From assembly GCA_944376295.1 (NCBI GenBank), contig CALWCE010000006.1, positions 62,001 through 126,000 on the forward strand: a stretch of 64,000 bases of DNA. Direction: 5' to 3'. The notes below the pieces were generated by a model. That model saw nothing but the letters and a program-made list of their open reading frames with translations, did not search any database and had not been told where the DNA came from. Position numbers and translations under genes: made by a program. This stretch comes from an uncultured Clostridia bacterium. GTDB taxonomy: Bacteria; Bacillota; Clostridia; Christensenellales; Borkfalkiaceae. Below, piece after piece: positions 15,538 to 24,008 of this stretch; within the stretch, counting starts at the first letter, position 1; each line of letters begins with the position of its first letter.

Positions 15538-17970
15538 TTATCCGACGATCAGATTGACCAGTCGCCCGGGTACGACGATGCACTTTTTCACCGTCTTTCC
15601 CTCCATGCGCGCCGTGACTTCGGGCAGCGCCTTGACTTTTTCTTCGATCTCCTCGTTCGTCATGCCGTTCGCGATCATGGCGCGGCAGACGATCTTGCTG
15701 TTCACCTGCACGGCGTACTCCGTCTCATCGAGCACGAGCGCCGCCTCGTCTTCTTTGGGGTAACTCTCGGCAAACACCGAATTCTTCCCGCCCAGGATCT
15801 CCCACAGCTCTTCCGAGGTATGGGGGGCGCAGGGCGCGAGCAGGAGCACAAGGTCCTTCACGGTATCTTTGAGGAGCGCCACGTTCTTGTTTTCAATGCC
15901 GTCGTACTTGTTGACGGCGTTCACAAGCTCCATGAGCCGCGCCACCGCCGTGTTGAAGGAGAACGCTTCCATGTCGCGCGCAACTCTTTGGATGGCGAAA
16001 TTGCGGGCATAGTTGAGCGCCTTCTCGTCCGCGCCGAAGGGCCCTTCTCCCTCGGGTACGGGGTATTCCTTGACTTTCAGGACGAGCTTCTCGACGCGGT
16101 CCAAAAATTTTGCGACCGCCTTGATGCCGTCGTCGCTCCACGGTCCGCCCTCGGTGTAAGAGAACCCGAACATGAGATAGAGCCGGAAGGCGTCCGAGCC
16201 GTACTGCTCCACATATTCGTCGGGGGAGACGATGTTGCCGTGCGACTTGCTCATGCGGTTGCCGTCGGGGCCTAAGATGACGCCCTGATGGATGAGCCGC
16301 TTGAAGGGCTCATCGAAGTCGAGATACCCCATATCGCGCAGCGCCTTCGTGAAGAAGCGCGCATAAAGAAGGTGCATGCAGGCGTGTTCCGCGCCGCCGA
16401 CGTAGGTATCGACGGGCAGGAGTTTATCGACTGCCGCGCGGTCGAAGGGGGCGCGGTCGTTGTGCGCGTCCGCATAGCGGAGATAGTACCAGCTCGAGCA
16501 CACGAAGGTATCGAGGGTATCGGGATCGCGCAGCGCCTCGCCGCCGCACTTGGGGCAGACGGTGTGCATGAATTTTTCGCGCTTTGCAAGGGGGGACTTG
16601 CCGTCGGGACGGAATTCGACGTCATAGGGGAGCCGCACGGGAAGATCTTTTTCGGGAACGGGCACGACGCCGCAGACGGGGCAGTGCACGACGGGGATGG
16701 GCGCGCCCCAATAGCGCTGACGGGAGACGAGCCAGTCTCTTAAGCGGTAGTTGATCTTCTTGCCGCCCTTCGTGAGCTTGGAAAGGTGCTTTGCAACGGC
16801 GTCTCTCGCCTCTTCGCCCATGAGCCCGTCAAATTCGAGCGAGTTTACCATGATGCCGTCCTCGGTGTAGGGGAGCACTGTCTCGCCGTTGGGGTTTTCG
16901 ATGACTTTGACGATGGGAAGGGAATACTTCGTCGCAAAGGCATAGTCTCTCTCGTCGTGGGCGGGCACCGCCATCACTGCACCCGTGCCGTAGGTCGCGA
17001 GCACATAGTCCGCAAGATAGACGGGCACCTTTTTGCCGTTCATGGGGTTGACGGCATACGAGCCCGTGAACACGCCCGTCTTTTCGCGCGTCGTCGAAAG
17101 GCGGTCGATCTCGCTCGCCCGCGCCGCATAGTCGATGTATTCCTCGACGGCTTGCATCTGTTCGGGCGTTGCGAGCTTGCGCGCCAGGGGGTGCTCGGGC
17201 GCGAGCACGACGTAGGTGACGCCGAACACGGTGTCGCAGCGCGTCGTGAAGACGCGGATCTTGTCGCCCGTCTCGCATTCGAATTCGATCTCACAGCCCG
17301 TGGAGCGGCCGATCCAGTTGCGCTGCATCGCCTTGGTCTTTTCGGGCCAGTCCACCGTGTCGAGCCCGCTCAAAAGCTCGTCTGCATATTCGGTGATCTT
17401 GAAGAACCACTGCGTGAGGTTCTTTCTCACAACGGGCGTGCCGCAGCGTTCGCAGCAGTTCTCGACGACCTGCTCGTTCGCGAGCACGGTCTGGCAGGAA
17501 GGGCACCAGTTGACGGGCGCCTCCTTGCGGTATGCAAGCCCCTTCTTATAGAGCTGCAAGAACATCCACTGCGTCCACTTGTAATAGCTCTCGTCGCAGG
17601 TCTTGATTTCCGCAGACCAGTCGAACATGGCGCCCATGGCGCGCAGCTGACCTTCCATCGTCTCAATGTTCTTTTCGGTGGAGTCCTTGGGGTGGACGCC
17701 CGTCTTGATGGCATAGTTTTCCGCGGGCAGGCCGAAGGCGTCGAAGCCCATGGGCTGGAAGACGTTGTAGCCCTGCATCCGCTTGAAGCGTGCATAGGAA
17801 TCGGTGGGGCCATAGTTGTACCAGTGCCCGATGTGCAGTTTTGCCCCGGAGGGATAGGAGAACATTTCAAGAACGTAGTGCTTCGGCTTGTCGCTTTTGG
17901 GGTTGAAATTGTTGCATTTCGTCTTTTCCCAAATGCTCTGCCACTTGCGTTCTACCGCTTTGATGTCCAT
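15538..17970 (-). CDS. leuS: Leucyl-tRNA synthetase
   Basis: The product has 810 residues, a normal bacterial length. It charges tRNA-Leu in the cytoplasm. The class I signature appears as [12 protein letters not shown] (about residue 45) and the second as [10 protein letters not shown] (about 570), where the usual first Lys is Arg. A zinc-ribbon insertion is seen in [12 protein letters not shown]...CCERCG (about 157-180), and the CP1 editing domain lies between about 220 and 410 ([13 protein letters not shown]). Anticodon-binding and C-terminal domains complete it. It has its own promoter; no T-box leader is visible, unlike thrS. Confidence 0.97.
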   Translation of the reverse strand: MDIKAVERKWQSIWEKTKCNNFNPKSDKPKHYVLEMFSYPSGAKLHIGHWYNYGPTDSYARFKRMQGYNVFQPMGFDAFGLPAENYAIKTGVHPKDSTEKNIETMEGQLRAMGAMFDWSAEIKTCDESYYKWTQWMFLQLYKKGLAYRKEAPVNWCPSCQTVLANEQVVENCCERCGTPVVRKNLTQWFFKITEYADELLSGLDTVDWPEKTKAMQRNWIGRSTGCEIEFECETGDKIRVFTTRCDTVFGVTYVVLAPEHPLARKLATPEQMQAVEEYIDYAARASEIDRLSTTREKTGVFTGSYAVNPMNGKKVPVYLADYVLATYGTGAVMAVPAHDERDYAFATKYSLPIVKVIENPNGETVLPYTEDGIMVNSLEFDGLMGEEARDAVAKHLSKLTKGGKKINYRLRDWLVSRQRYWGAPIPVVHCPVCGVVPVPEKDLPVRLPYDVEFRPDGKSPLAKREKFMHTVCPKCGGEALRDPDTLDTFVCSSWYYLRYADAHNDRAPFDRAAVDKLLPVDTYVGGAEHACMHLLYARFFTKALRDMGYLDFDEPFKRLIHQGVILGPDGNRMSKSHGNIVSPDEYVEQYGSDAFRLYLMFGFSYTEGGPWSDDGIKAVAKFLDRVEKLVLKVKEYPVPEGEGPFGADEKALNYARNFAIQRVARDMEAFSFNTAVARLMELVNAVNKYDGIENKNVALLKDTVKDLVLLLAPCAPHTSEELWEILGGKNSVFAESYPKEDEAALVLDETEYAVQVNSKIVCRAMIANGMTNEEIEEKVKALPEVTARMEGKTVKKCIVVPGRLVNLIVG

Positions 17971-18007
17971 AGAATGAATGACCTCATAAATATAATATTA
18001 CCATATA

Positions 18008-18036
18008 ATTTTACTCTTCCGCACCATTTTTGTCAA
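18008..18036 (-). promoter_or_regulatory. Promoter of leuS
   Basis: On the minus strand TTGACA (18036-18031), 17-bp spacer, TAAAAT (18013-18008), about 37 bases before the start codon. Confidence 0.8.
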
Positions 18037-18503
18037 GCGATATGCGCCCATCATCTCTCCGCCTTGCAAGCCGCAAGCAGTCACCTCATTTTAGCCTCCC
18101 CTGTGTAAGGGGAGGTGGCTCATCATTCGGCGAATGCCGATGATGAGACGGAAGGGTTGTTGAGCCCACCTGCGCTCCGCCTTCTTTCCTCCACTCAAAA
18201 GTGTGAAAAACGGTGAAATCATGTCAAAATCCGGGCAGTTTTATGCCTAAATTGTGTGACAGCCGTGTGAAAATCCCCGCCAAAGCTCGCCCGGATTCAA
18301 CAAAATATCATTCAATATGGCGAAAGCGGGGTCAAACCAAATTGACCCCGCTCCCGTCCGAAAGACTTGTTTTACGGCGGCACATGGCGCAGCAGAGGGA
18401 AATTTCCCCCGAAAGTCCGATAGCAATAAAAAGCGCCGTTTGCCGCCGTGCCGTTTTGTTCGGCGGCCGCAGTATGTGCGGTTTCGGGCAAAATTACCCG
18501 CCC
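18037..18503. other. Non-coding region with interspersed repeat and terminator
   Basis: No credible gene is seen. It holds an interspersed repeat (about 18092-18165) and a perfect 10-bp hairpin (GCGGGGTCAA at 18326-18335 with 18342-18351) that reads into TTTCG on the minus strand and may end the zinc operon. The remainder (18166-18320 and 18352-18503) shows nothing I can assign. Confidence 0.55.
18092..18165. repeat. Interspersed palindromic repeat unit
   Basis: The unit contains a stem CCTCCCC-tgtgtaa-GGGGAGG, a second stem CATCATTCGG/CCGATGATG and the tail GACGGAAGGGTTGTTG. The tail matches the unit near 14670. This architecture is a familiar intergenic repeat in gut Clostridia. Confidence 0.65.
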
Positions 18504-19367
18504 TCAGGCGCGCTTTGCTGCCGTTCCGACCGCACAGCACACGAGAAACACTGCAAGGTCGACGGCAACGATGGTCGAGCCGACGGGCGTCGAGAGCCAG
18601 ATGGAAAGCAGCAGCCCCGAAACGGCGCAGACGACGGAAAGGGCGGCGGAAAAGAGGGTCACCCTTTTGAAACTCCGAAAGAGCCGCATGCCCGAGAGTG
18701 CGGGGAAGATGACGAGCGCCGAAATGAGCAGAGAGCCAACAAGGTCCATCGCAAGCACGATGATGACGGCGATGACGACGGCGATGATGAGGTCGTAAAG
18801 CTCCGTTCTGACGCCCGAAGCCTTGTAAAAGGTCTCGTCGAAGGTGACGGCGAAGATCTTATGGTAGAGCAGCGCAAAGACGACGATGACGGCGGCGGAG
18901 AGCCCCACGCTCATCCAAAGGTCGAAGGGGGTAAGCTCTAAGATGGAGGTGGAGCCGAATAGCGTCGTGCAGACATCCCCCGAAACATTGGAAGACCCCG
19001 AAAGATTATAGATGAGATACCCGATCGCAAGGGCGGAGACGGAAATGATGGCGAGCTGGGCATCGCCGTTGACTTTGGCTTTGCGCCCCGATCTGAGAAG
19101 CAGCACCGCCGCTAAAATGGTGACGGGCAGAATGACGATCATCTGGTTGGTGAGCCCCGCCACGGCGGCGACCGCCATCGCCCCGAACGCGACGTGCGAA
19201 AGCCCGTCTCCGATGAAGGAGAAGCGTTTTAAGACGAGCGTCACGCCCAGAAGCGCCGCCACAAGGGCGATGAGCGTGCCCACGACGACGGCGCGCCACA
19301 CGAAGGGGTACTGAAAGAAGGAGATAAATTCCTCCCACGACATGACGGAAAGAAGTTCAGGCAGCAT
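18504..19367 (-). CDS. znuB: Zinc/manganese ABC transporter permease (ZnuB-like)
   Basis: The product has 287 residues. I take the ATG at 19367 (MLPELLSVMSWEEF), preceded by GGAGGTGGTATTC; the longer open frame would overlap the ATPase gene deeply. About eight membrane helices are visible, with the family's SFIGDGLSHVAFGA near residue 60 and DLVGSLLISALVIFPALS near 215, typical of ABC-3 metal permeases. It moves the metal delivered by ZnuA through the membrane. It is the last gene of the operon and overlaps the ATPase gene by 11 bases. Confidence 0.88.
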   Translation of the reverse strand: MLPELLSVMSWEEFISFFQYPFVWRAVVVGTLIALVAALLGVTLVLKRFSFIGDGLSHVAFGAMAVAAVAGLTNQMIVILPVTILAAVLLLRSGRKAKVNGDAQLAIISVSALAIGYLIYNLSGSSNVSGDVCTTLFGSTSILELTPFDLWMSVGLSAAVIVVFALLYHKIFAVTFDETFYKASGVRTELYDLIIAVVIAVIIVLAMDLVGSLLISALVIFPALSGMRLFRSFKRVTLFSAALSVVCAVSGLLLSIWLSTPVGSTIVAVDLAVFLVCCAVGTAAKRA

Positions 19368-20088
19368 GAATACCACCTCCCGCGAACAGCTTTCCCGCCT
19401 CGCTTGTTTGGTACTCCTCCGTCGTGCCGAAGAAACAGCTCCCGTGCATGACGTGCAGGATATGCGTCGCGTAGCCGAGGACGGCGGCAATATCGTGCGA
19501 GACCATGAGGATGGTGATGCCGTCCTCTTGATTGAGCCCTTCGATGAGCTCATACATCTCCTGCGTGACCTTGGGATCGAGCCCCGCGACGGGCTCGTCT
19601 AAAAGCAGCATGGTGTCCGTCGCGCACAGCGCCCGCGCGAGCAGGACGCGCTGCTGCTGCCCGCCCGAAAGTTCGCGGTAACACCGCTTGCGGAAGGGCG
19701 TCACGCCCAACCGCTCCATCTTTTCGGCGGCAAGCGCCCTCTCTTTCTTCGTATAGAAGGGGCGGAGGCCCGCCTTTGCGAGGAAGCCCGAGAGGACGAT
19801 CTCCTCGACGGTCGCGGGGAAATCGCGCTGCACGGGCGTCTGCTGCGGGAGATACCCGATGGGGGAGCGCTTTAAGGCAGGGCTGCGCGAAATGGTGCCG
19901 CCGAGCAGGGGCTGCAGCCCTAAGAGCGTCTTGACGAGGGTAGATTTGCCGCTGCCGTTCTCGCCCACGATGCAAAGATAATCGCCGCGCACGACGTCGA
20001 AGGAGATATTCTGAGCGACGGCGTGATTTTCATAGCCGAGGGTGAGTTCGCGGCAGGAGAGCAGCACGTCTTCTTGCAGATTGTCCAT
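19357..20088 (-). CDS. znuC: Zinc/manganese ABC transporter ATPase (ZnuC-like)
   Basis: The product has 243 residues. Walker A is GENGSGKST (about 42-50), the signature is ELSGGQQQRVLLARAL (about 140), and Walker B is MLLLDEPVAGLD (about 160), followed by the H-loop in VSHD. GYLPQQTPVQRDFP is typical of the ZnuC/MntB group. It powers ZnuB. It lies 12 bases downstream of the binding-protein gene and overlaps znuB. Confidence 0.9.
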   Translation of the reverse strand: MDNLQEDVLLSCRELTLGYENHAVAQNISFDVVRGDYLCIVGENGSGKSTLVKTLLGLQPLLGGTISRSPALKRSPIGYLPQQTPVQRDFPATVEEIVLSGFLAKAGLRPFYTKKERALAAEKMERLGVTPFRKRCYRELSGGQQQRVLLARALCATDTMLLLDEPVAGLDPKVTQEMYELIEGLNQEDGITILMVSHDIAAVLGYATHILHVMHGSCFFGTTEEYQTSEAGKLFAGGGIHAA

Positions 20089-20100
20089 CGCTTGCCTCCC

Positions 20101-21060
20101 TCAGTTGAGCGCCGTCTTCAGGACGGCGAGATCTTCCTTCATGAGCCCGAGGTAGGTCGCCCTGTTTTCGATGTCCTCACGGGTCACGGACTGCAGCGAA
20201 TTGAGCACGAGGATGCCCTGATCTTTGCTCTTCGTGTTGTCGATGACCTGCTTTGCGATCCCCTGCGTGCTGTTTTCGAGCACCATCACATAGGGGAGAG
20301 CGTTCTCCTCGACGTGCCTGACGAGCGCGAGGATGGTCGCAAAGCTTGCCTCCGATTCCGCCGAACAGCCTGAAAAAGCGGCGTAACAGGTGAGCCCGTA
20401 GTTGTGGGCGAGATAGCGGAAGGGGTAGCGATCGGCAAAGACGAGCACGGAGCGCTTGGCGGAAGAGACGGTCTCTTCAAACAATTCGTCGAGGTCGGAA
20501 AGTTCTGCAAGATAGGACGCCGCGTTGCTCTGATAGAGCGCCGCGTTTTCTTCGTCCACCCCGCACAGCTCCTCCGTGATGGCGGAAACGAGCACTTTTG
20601 CGTTCTGCACGGAGAGCCAGATGTGCTCGTCGACCTCGTCTTCGTGCTCATGGTCGTGCTCGCCGCTCTCTTCGATGCCCTCCTCTTCGGTGAGCGCCCG
20701 ATCCCCGAGCGCTTCGATGAGGTCGAGGGAGCGCACGTCCTTGTCGGCGTTTTCAAGGAGCGTTCTTGCCCAGTCGTCCGACTCCCCGCCCGTATAGACG
20801 AAGAGATCGGAATTGAGAATGGATACCTTGTCGGCGGCGGAGGGCTGGAAGTTGTGAAGGTCGGCGCCCGAATCTTCGAGGAGGGTCACTTCGACGTTTT
20901 GAGCGCCCTCCGTGAGTTCGCACACCCAATCATACTGCGGGAAGATGGTGCAGACGATATGGAGCTTGCCGTCGGAGGAAGCTTCACAGCCCGAGGCTAC
21001 AAGGACCGTGAGCGCCGTCAGTGCGGCGAAGAGAGTGCAAAGGTACTTTTTGACTTTCAT
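20101..21060 (-). CDS. znuA: Zinc-binding ABC transporter lipoprotein (ZnuA/AdcA-like)
   Basis: The product has 319 residues. The signal ends in the lipobox VASGC, so it is anchored outside the membrane. Metal ligands fit the cluster A-I family: FPQYDWV and DLHNFQPS (first His region), a flexible His/Asp/Glu-rich loop GEHDHEHEDEVDEHIW (about 137-152), and DRYPFRYLAHNYGL (next His). The His-rich loop points to zinc rather than manganese. The ATG overlaps the stop of the upstream membrane-protein gene by four bases. Confidence 0.9.
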   Translation of the reverse strand: MKVKKYLCTLFAALTALTVLVASGCEASSDGKLHIVCTIFPQYDWVCELTEGAQNVEVTLLEDSGADLHNFQPSAADKVSILNSDLFVYTGGESDDWARTLLENADKDVRSLDLIEALGDRALTEEEGIEESGEHDHEHEDEVDEHIWLSVQNAKVLVSAITEELCGVDEENAALYQSNAASYLAELSDLDELFEETVSSAKRSVLVFADRYPFRYLAHNYGLTCYAAFSGCSAESEASFATILALVRHVEENALPYVMVLENSTQGIAKQVIDNTKSKDQGILVLNSLQSVTREDIENRATYLGLMKEDLAVLKTALN

Positions 21061-21752
21061 GCCGCACCTCCCGTGCGCATGGGGCGCTTTCCGCTCAAAA
21101 TATCATGCGCCGAATGATACTTCACGGCGGCGACGATCGCGACGGTGAGCGCCGCGAAAGCCGCGATGAGCGGGAAGTATGCGTCCGAGCGGATGGAGCA
21201 GGCGGGGTTGCCGCTGCAATAGATCGGTAAGATTTGAGAGCTGTTGAGAGAGAGCGAGGAGATGAGGCTCCCGACGAGCAGCAGCACGGTGACGCCCGCC
21301 GCAAAGAGGAGAAGGGGCAGAAGATCGTACTTCCGCTTCAAAAAGACGACGGCGGAAAGGACGGCGAGCGCAAGCGCCGCTAAGACGAGGATGAGCGACA
21401 AAATGCCCGTGAGGACAGTGCCCGTCTCCGCATAGTAGTAGAAGGGGACGGCGATGTCGCCGAACACGGCGGCGGGGGAAGAAAAACTCCCCGAGACCGT
21501 CGCAAGGGCGTACGACCAGACGCTGACGCTCACTTCGCGGCCGACGTCGGTGTTGTGGATGTAGGAAAGGTCGCAAAAGAAGAGCGCGAGCAAAAGGATG
21601 CTCAGCAAAAAGACGGAAAGAAGCAGAGGGGAAAGGCGCGAGAGCGCGCGGTTGTACTGTTCTTCGCGGGCGCGCTTCAAGTCTTCATAACGCCTTTTTT
21701 CGCGCGCGGAAAGCTGTTTGGCGGGGCGTGCCGCCATGGTATTTTCTTTCAT
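21057..21752 (-). CDS. Four-helix membrane protein of the zinc operon, function unknown
   Basis: The product has 231 residues from the ATG at 21752 (MKENTMAARPAKQLSAREKR), with GGAG 11 bases upstream; a second ATG five codons on is possible. A basic cytoplasmic N-terminus (EKRRYEDLKRAREEQYNRA) precedes four hydrophobic segments (about 48-65, 112-140, 147-172 and 195-215). The long loop after the first would be outside. It is coupled by an ATGA overlap to znuA, so a part in metal uptake is likely, but no known family is recognised. Confidence 0.75.
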   Translation of the reverse strand: MKENTMAARPAKQLSAREKRRYEDLKRAREEQYNRALSRLSPLLLSVFLLSILLLALFFCDLSYIHNTDVGREVSVSVWSYALATVSGSFSSPAAVFGDIAVPFYYYAETGTVLTGILSLILVLAALALAVLSAVVFLKRKYDLLPLLLFAAGVTVLLLVGSLISSLSLNSSQILPIYCSGNPACSIRSDAYFPLIAAFAALTVAIVAAVKYHSAHDILSGKRPMRTGGAA

Positions 21753-21823
21753 GTGTAGAATGTCTCCGAATGAATCAGTCGTGCGGCGGAAATTTCCGCC
21801 CAAGCGTGTTTGGCGGCGGATTT

Positions 21824-22345
21824 TCAGTCCGTCACATAGTAGGCGAGCGAAGAATAGTCTTCGATCGCAGATAAAGAGCTGACCAAAAAGCGGAACATCT
21901 GAATGTATTCCGTCTGTCCGTTGGGGACGCCGTCCGTGTAGGCAGAGATCGCGATGGTCTCGGGCGTCTCGCTTTCGAGCTTGCCCGCGATGTGGATCCA
22001 TGCCTTGTCGTTGGTGTCCTCGCTCTGATTTTTGGCTGCGGGGATAGCGCCGTCGTAATCGAGGATAAAGCCGATGATGGTATCGTTCCCGCAGGTGCAG
22101 CCGACGCCCGAAGAACACTTGCGGACGCCGAGGGTGTATTCTTCGCCGCTCTCCACATCGGTGAGCTCGTAGACAAAGCAGTCAAGCTCGATGTTCGAGC
22201 CCATATACGAGGAGGGGAAGGCGAGCATGTTCGTCATGGTCTTAAAGAAGGTGCGCTCGTTGAGCACATAATCGCATCCCGCGCCCGAAAGCAAAATGCA
22301 AAGGACGCCAAGGACGGAAAGCATGGTCTTGATCGCGTGTTTCAT
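21824..22345 (-). CDS. Cys-rich lipoprotein of the zinc operon
   Basis: The product has 173 residues from the ATG at 22345 (MKHAIKTMLSVLGVLCILLS). The lipobox is LSGAGC. The mature part looks like a small beta-barrel (NIELDCFVYELTDVESGEEY, WIHIAGKLES) and carries a tight cysteine group, RKCSSGVGCTCGND, that could bind a metal. The combination of a barrel and a Cys group recalls the C-terminal domain of DUF1980 (TIGR03943) proteins, one of which seems to be present at 57932-58879, but this is a weak resemblance. The ribosome site is poor. Cotranscription with znuA suggests extracytoplasmic zinc handling. Confidence 0.65.
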   Translation of the reverse strand: MKHAIKTMLSVLGVLCILLSGAGCDYVLNERTFFKTMTNMLAFPSSYMGSNIELDCFVYELTDVESGEEYTLGVRKCSSGVGCTCGNDTIIGFILDYDGAIPAAKNQSEDTNDKAWIHIAGKLESETPETIAISAYTDGVPNGQTEYIQMFRFLVSSLSAIEDYSSLAYYVTD

Positions 22346-22498
22346 ATCGTCATCCGTAGAAATAAGCTGGAAAAATATAAAATATTGAGTATAGATGATG
22401 ACAAAAAAGGCAAGGCAAACGGTGCGGGAGGCCTCATTCCGCACGCAAAAGCCGCGCACAAAAGATGCGCCGAGACTTGTTTGCCTTGCCGTGAAACG

Positions 22499-22810
22499 TT
22501 AACTTGTGATCTTGACTTTGAGCGAGACGGGGGTGGCTGCAAAACGGCGGGGAGCCGCGGCGGCGGGTCTGAGCTCGACGGAGAAGACGGGCGCTTGGGG
22601 GCGCTCTTCCTCCTGCTTGGGGGCGGCGGAGCCGAGCGCGTGCGTGAGTTCATTGCACAGGCTCATCTCGGTGCAGATCGGGCAGTCCTCGGGAGAGAGG
22701 CATTCGTGATCTGCATTGACGCCGAAGTAAGCGGAGGAAAAGACGAGGCAGAAAGCTAAAATGAGCGCCGTCAAAAGTGCGATCGTGCGCTGAACAAAAT
22801 GCCGCTGCAT
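22499..22810 (-). CDS. Small exported Cys/His protein, first gene of the zinc operon
   Basis: The product has 103 residues from the ATG at 22810, with AAGGAGGAAACTACC upstream. An N-terminal helix (TIALLTALILAFCLVFSSAYF) acts as signal or anchor. The exported part begins with HECLSPEDCPICTEMSLCNE, five Cys/His-type ligands in about 20 residues, a probable metal site. The rest is Ala/Pro-rich. Position ahead of the zinc lipoprotein and znuABC suggests a metal-binding accessory. Family not recognised. Confidence 0.7.
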   Translation of the reverse strand: MQRHFVQRTIALLTALILAFCLVFSSAYFGVNADHECLSPEDCPICTEMSLCNELTHALGSAAPKQEEERPQAPVFSVELRPAAAAPRRFAATPVSLKVKITS

Positions 22811-22841
22811 GGTAGTTTCCTCCTTTTTTCTTTTGCCCTCT

Positions 22842-22869
22842 ATTTTAGCGCCGATTTTGCGCTTGTCAA
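22842..22869 (-). promoter_or_regulatory. Promoter of the zinc operon
   Basis: On the minus strand TTGACA (22869-22864), 16-bp spacer, TAAAAT (22847-22842), about 30 bases before the first ATG. No clear Zur-type palindrome overlaps it. Confidence 0.75.
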
Positions 22870-22986
22870 GACTTTTTTTGCAAATGGCGAAAAATTTCAC
22901 ATTTGCGTCACGCAAATGCGGCGTTCTTTTTTTCACAAGATGAGGACAAGGGAAATAAAAGCGAAAAAGCGGCATACAATATCGTT

Positions 22987-23661
22987 GTGGAATTTCTTGT
23001 ATCCGATCGCATGGAACACAGCGGGTTTTTGACGTACCTTTACAGCAGCGTGAGCGGGGCGCGGGAGGTCGGCAGGGCGGAACTCGAACTTTCGGGGGAA
23101 CGCGCCGTATGCCGCGTCTTTGCGGAACGCGACGTGCGCCCCGTCCTTCTGGAGCGCATGACGGAGATCGTCGCGGTGGGGTATAAGTACCGTTTCCTCG
23201 ACGGCTGCGTGCGCGTGTGCTTAAAAGAGAGGGAGCGTGCGCTGCTTCTTTCCGCGCTCATCGCGGCAGACCTCGAAGGGGACAGGCAGTATATCCTGCC
23301 CCGTCTTGTGAGCGAGAAGGAGTTCTGCATCGACGGGCTGTTCGCCTTCCGCATGGGGGAGCTTCGGGAAAAGTGGGAGCGCATCGCGGCGTATATCCCC
23401 GAGGGGTTTTCTCAAAAAGATCTTGTGAATTTCAGCTCCTTTCTCGTACAGGAGAGCCGACGCACCGTTTATCTGAAGGAGTCGGAGGTGTATGGGGAGA
23501 ATTTCAGAAGGCTCCGACTTTCCCGCCTCACGGGGAGAGAATGCGCCGAACGGGAGATCGTGCTTGCCGACGCGGGATATGTGAACTGCCTCGGCAGCAT
23601 CTCGGACGGGATGGGGGAATTCCTGAAAAATTATTATGCGGGGCGCACCGTATTCTCTTGA
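22987..23661 (+). CDS. YtxC-like protein
   Basis: The frame gives 224 residues from the GTG at 22987; neither this start nor the ATG at 23011 has a good ribosome site, so the start is uncertain. The sequence is mainly helical with CLKERERALLLSALIAADLE, a stretch before KEFCIDGLFAFRMGELREKW, and an end of short helices. This pattern and its place directly upstream of thrS match the YtxC family, known in Bacillus next to thrS and annotated as a putative sporulation protein. Its molecular role is unknown. The stop codon overlaps the -35 box of the thrS promoter. Confidence 0.65.
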   Translation: MEFLVSDRMEHSGFLTYLYSSVSGAREVGRAELELSGERAVCRVFAERDVRPVLLERMTEIVAVGYKYRFLDGCVRVCLKERERALLLSALIAADLEGDRQYILPRLVSEKEFCIDGLFAFRMGELREKWERIAAYIPEGFSQKDLVNFSSFLVQESRRTVYLKESEVYGENFRRLRLSRLTGRECAEREIVLADAGYVNCLGSISDGMGEFLKNYYAGRTVFS

Positions 23662-23686
23662 CAAAGGGAAGGGCATCCGCTATAAT
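23658..23686 (+). promoter_or_regulatory. Promoter of the thrS T-box leader
   Basis: TTGACA (23658-23663, overlapping the preceding stop codon), 17-bp spacer, TATAAT (23681-23686). Confidence 0.85.
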
Positions 23687-23691
23687 AGAAG

Positions 23692-23923
23692 GCGGTTTTG
23701 GCTGGGAATGAGCCGAAGCCGGCAAAAAGACAAGTAGCACTGTTTTTTGGGTACAGAGAGCGCGCCCTTCGGCTGCAAGGCGCGTCCCAAAGGGCAGAGA
23801 GTGAAACCGCTTTTACGCCGATCAAACTGTATTCGAGCGGCCGCGTGATACGGCAATTAAGGTGGAACCGCGCAGATAATGCGTCCTTAACTTCTCATTT
23901 TTGGGGAATTAAGGGCGTTTTTC
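23692..23923 (+). promoter_or_regulatory. T-box riboswitch (threonine) controlling thrS
   Basis: The leader has a long stem I region, a specifier-loop context GTGAA followed by ACC (23806-23808, a threonine codon), the T-box sequence AAGGTGGAACCGCG (23859-23872) and a terminator stem (CGTCCTTAA at 23882-23890 with TTAAGGGCG at 23909-23917) followed by T5. Uncharged tRNA-Thr would pair with the specifier and the T-box bulge and favour the antiterminator, switching thrS on. Confidence 0.92.
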
Positions 23924-23928
23924 TTATG

Positions 23929-23956
23929 TTAGCATAGTATTATGCCTGACATAATA
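23929..23956 (+). repeat. Copy A of a 28-bp repeated motif
   Basis: TTAGCATAGTATTATG followed by CCTGACATAATA lies between the T-box terminator and thrS. Other copies are near 31101, 31191, 41768 and 60973. It contains two overlapping palindromic halves around CATA/TATG. Function unknown. Confidence 0.7.
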
Positions 23957-24008
23957 CCGATATAACTCGCAAAAAAATTGAATTTCCTGCATAGGAAGGA
24001 GGTCTTAT

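Noticed and set aside
17971-18036. T-box leader before leuS (and likewise before valS)
   Set aside because: The start codons lie within about 40 bases of the -10 boxes, leaving no room for a T-box, and no AAGGTGGNACCGCG-like sequence is present.
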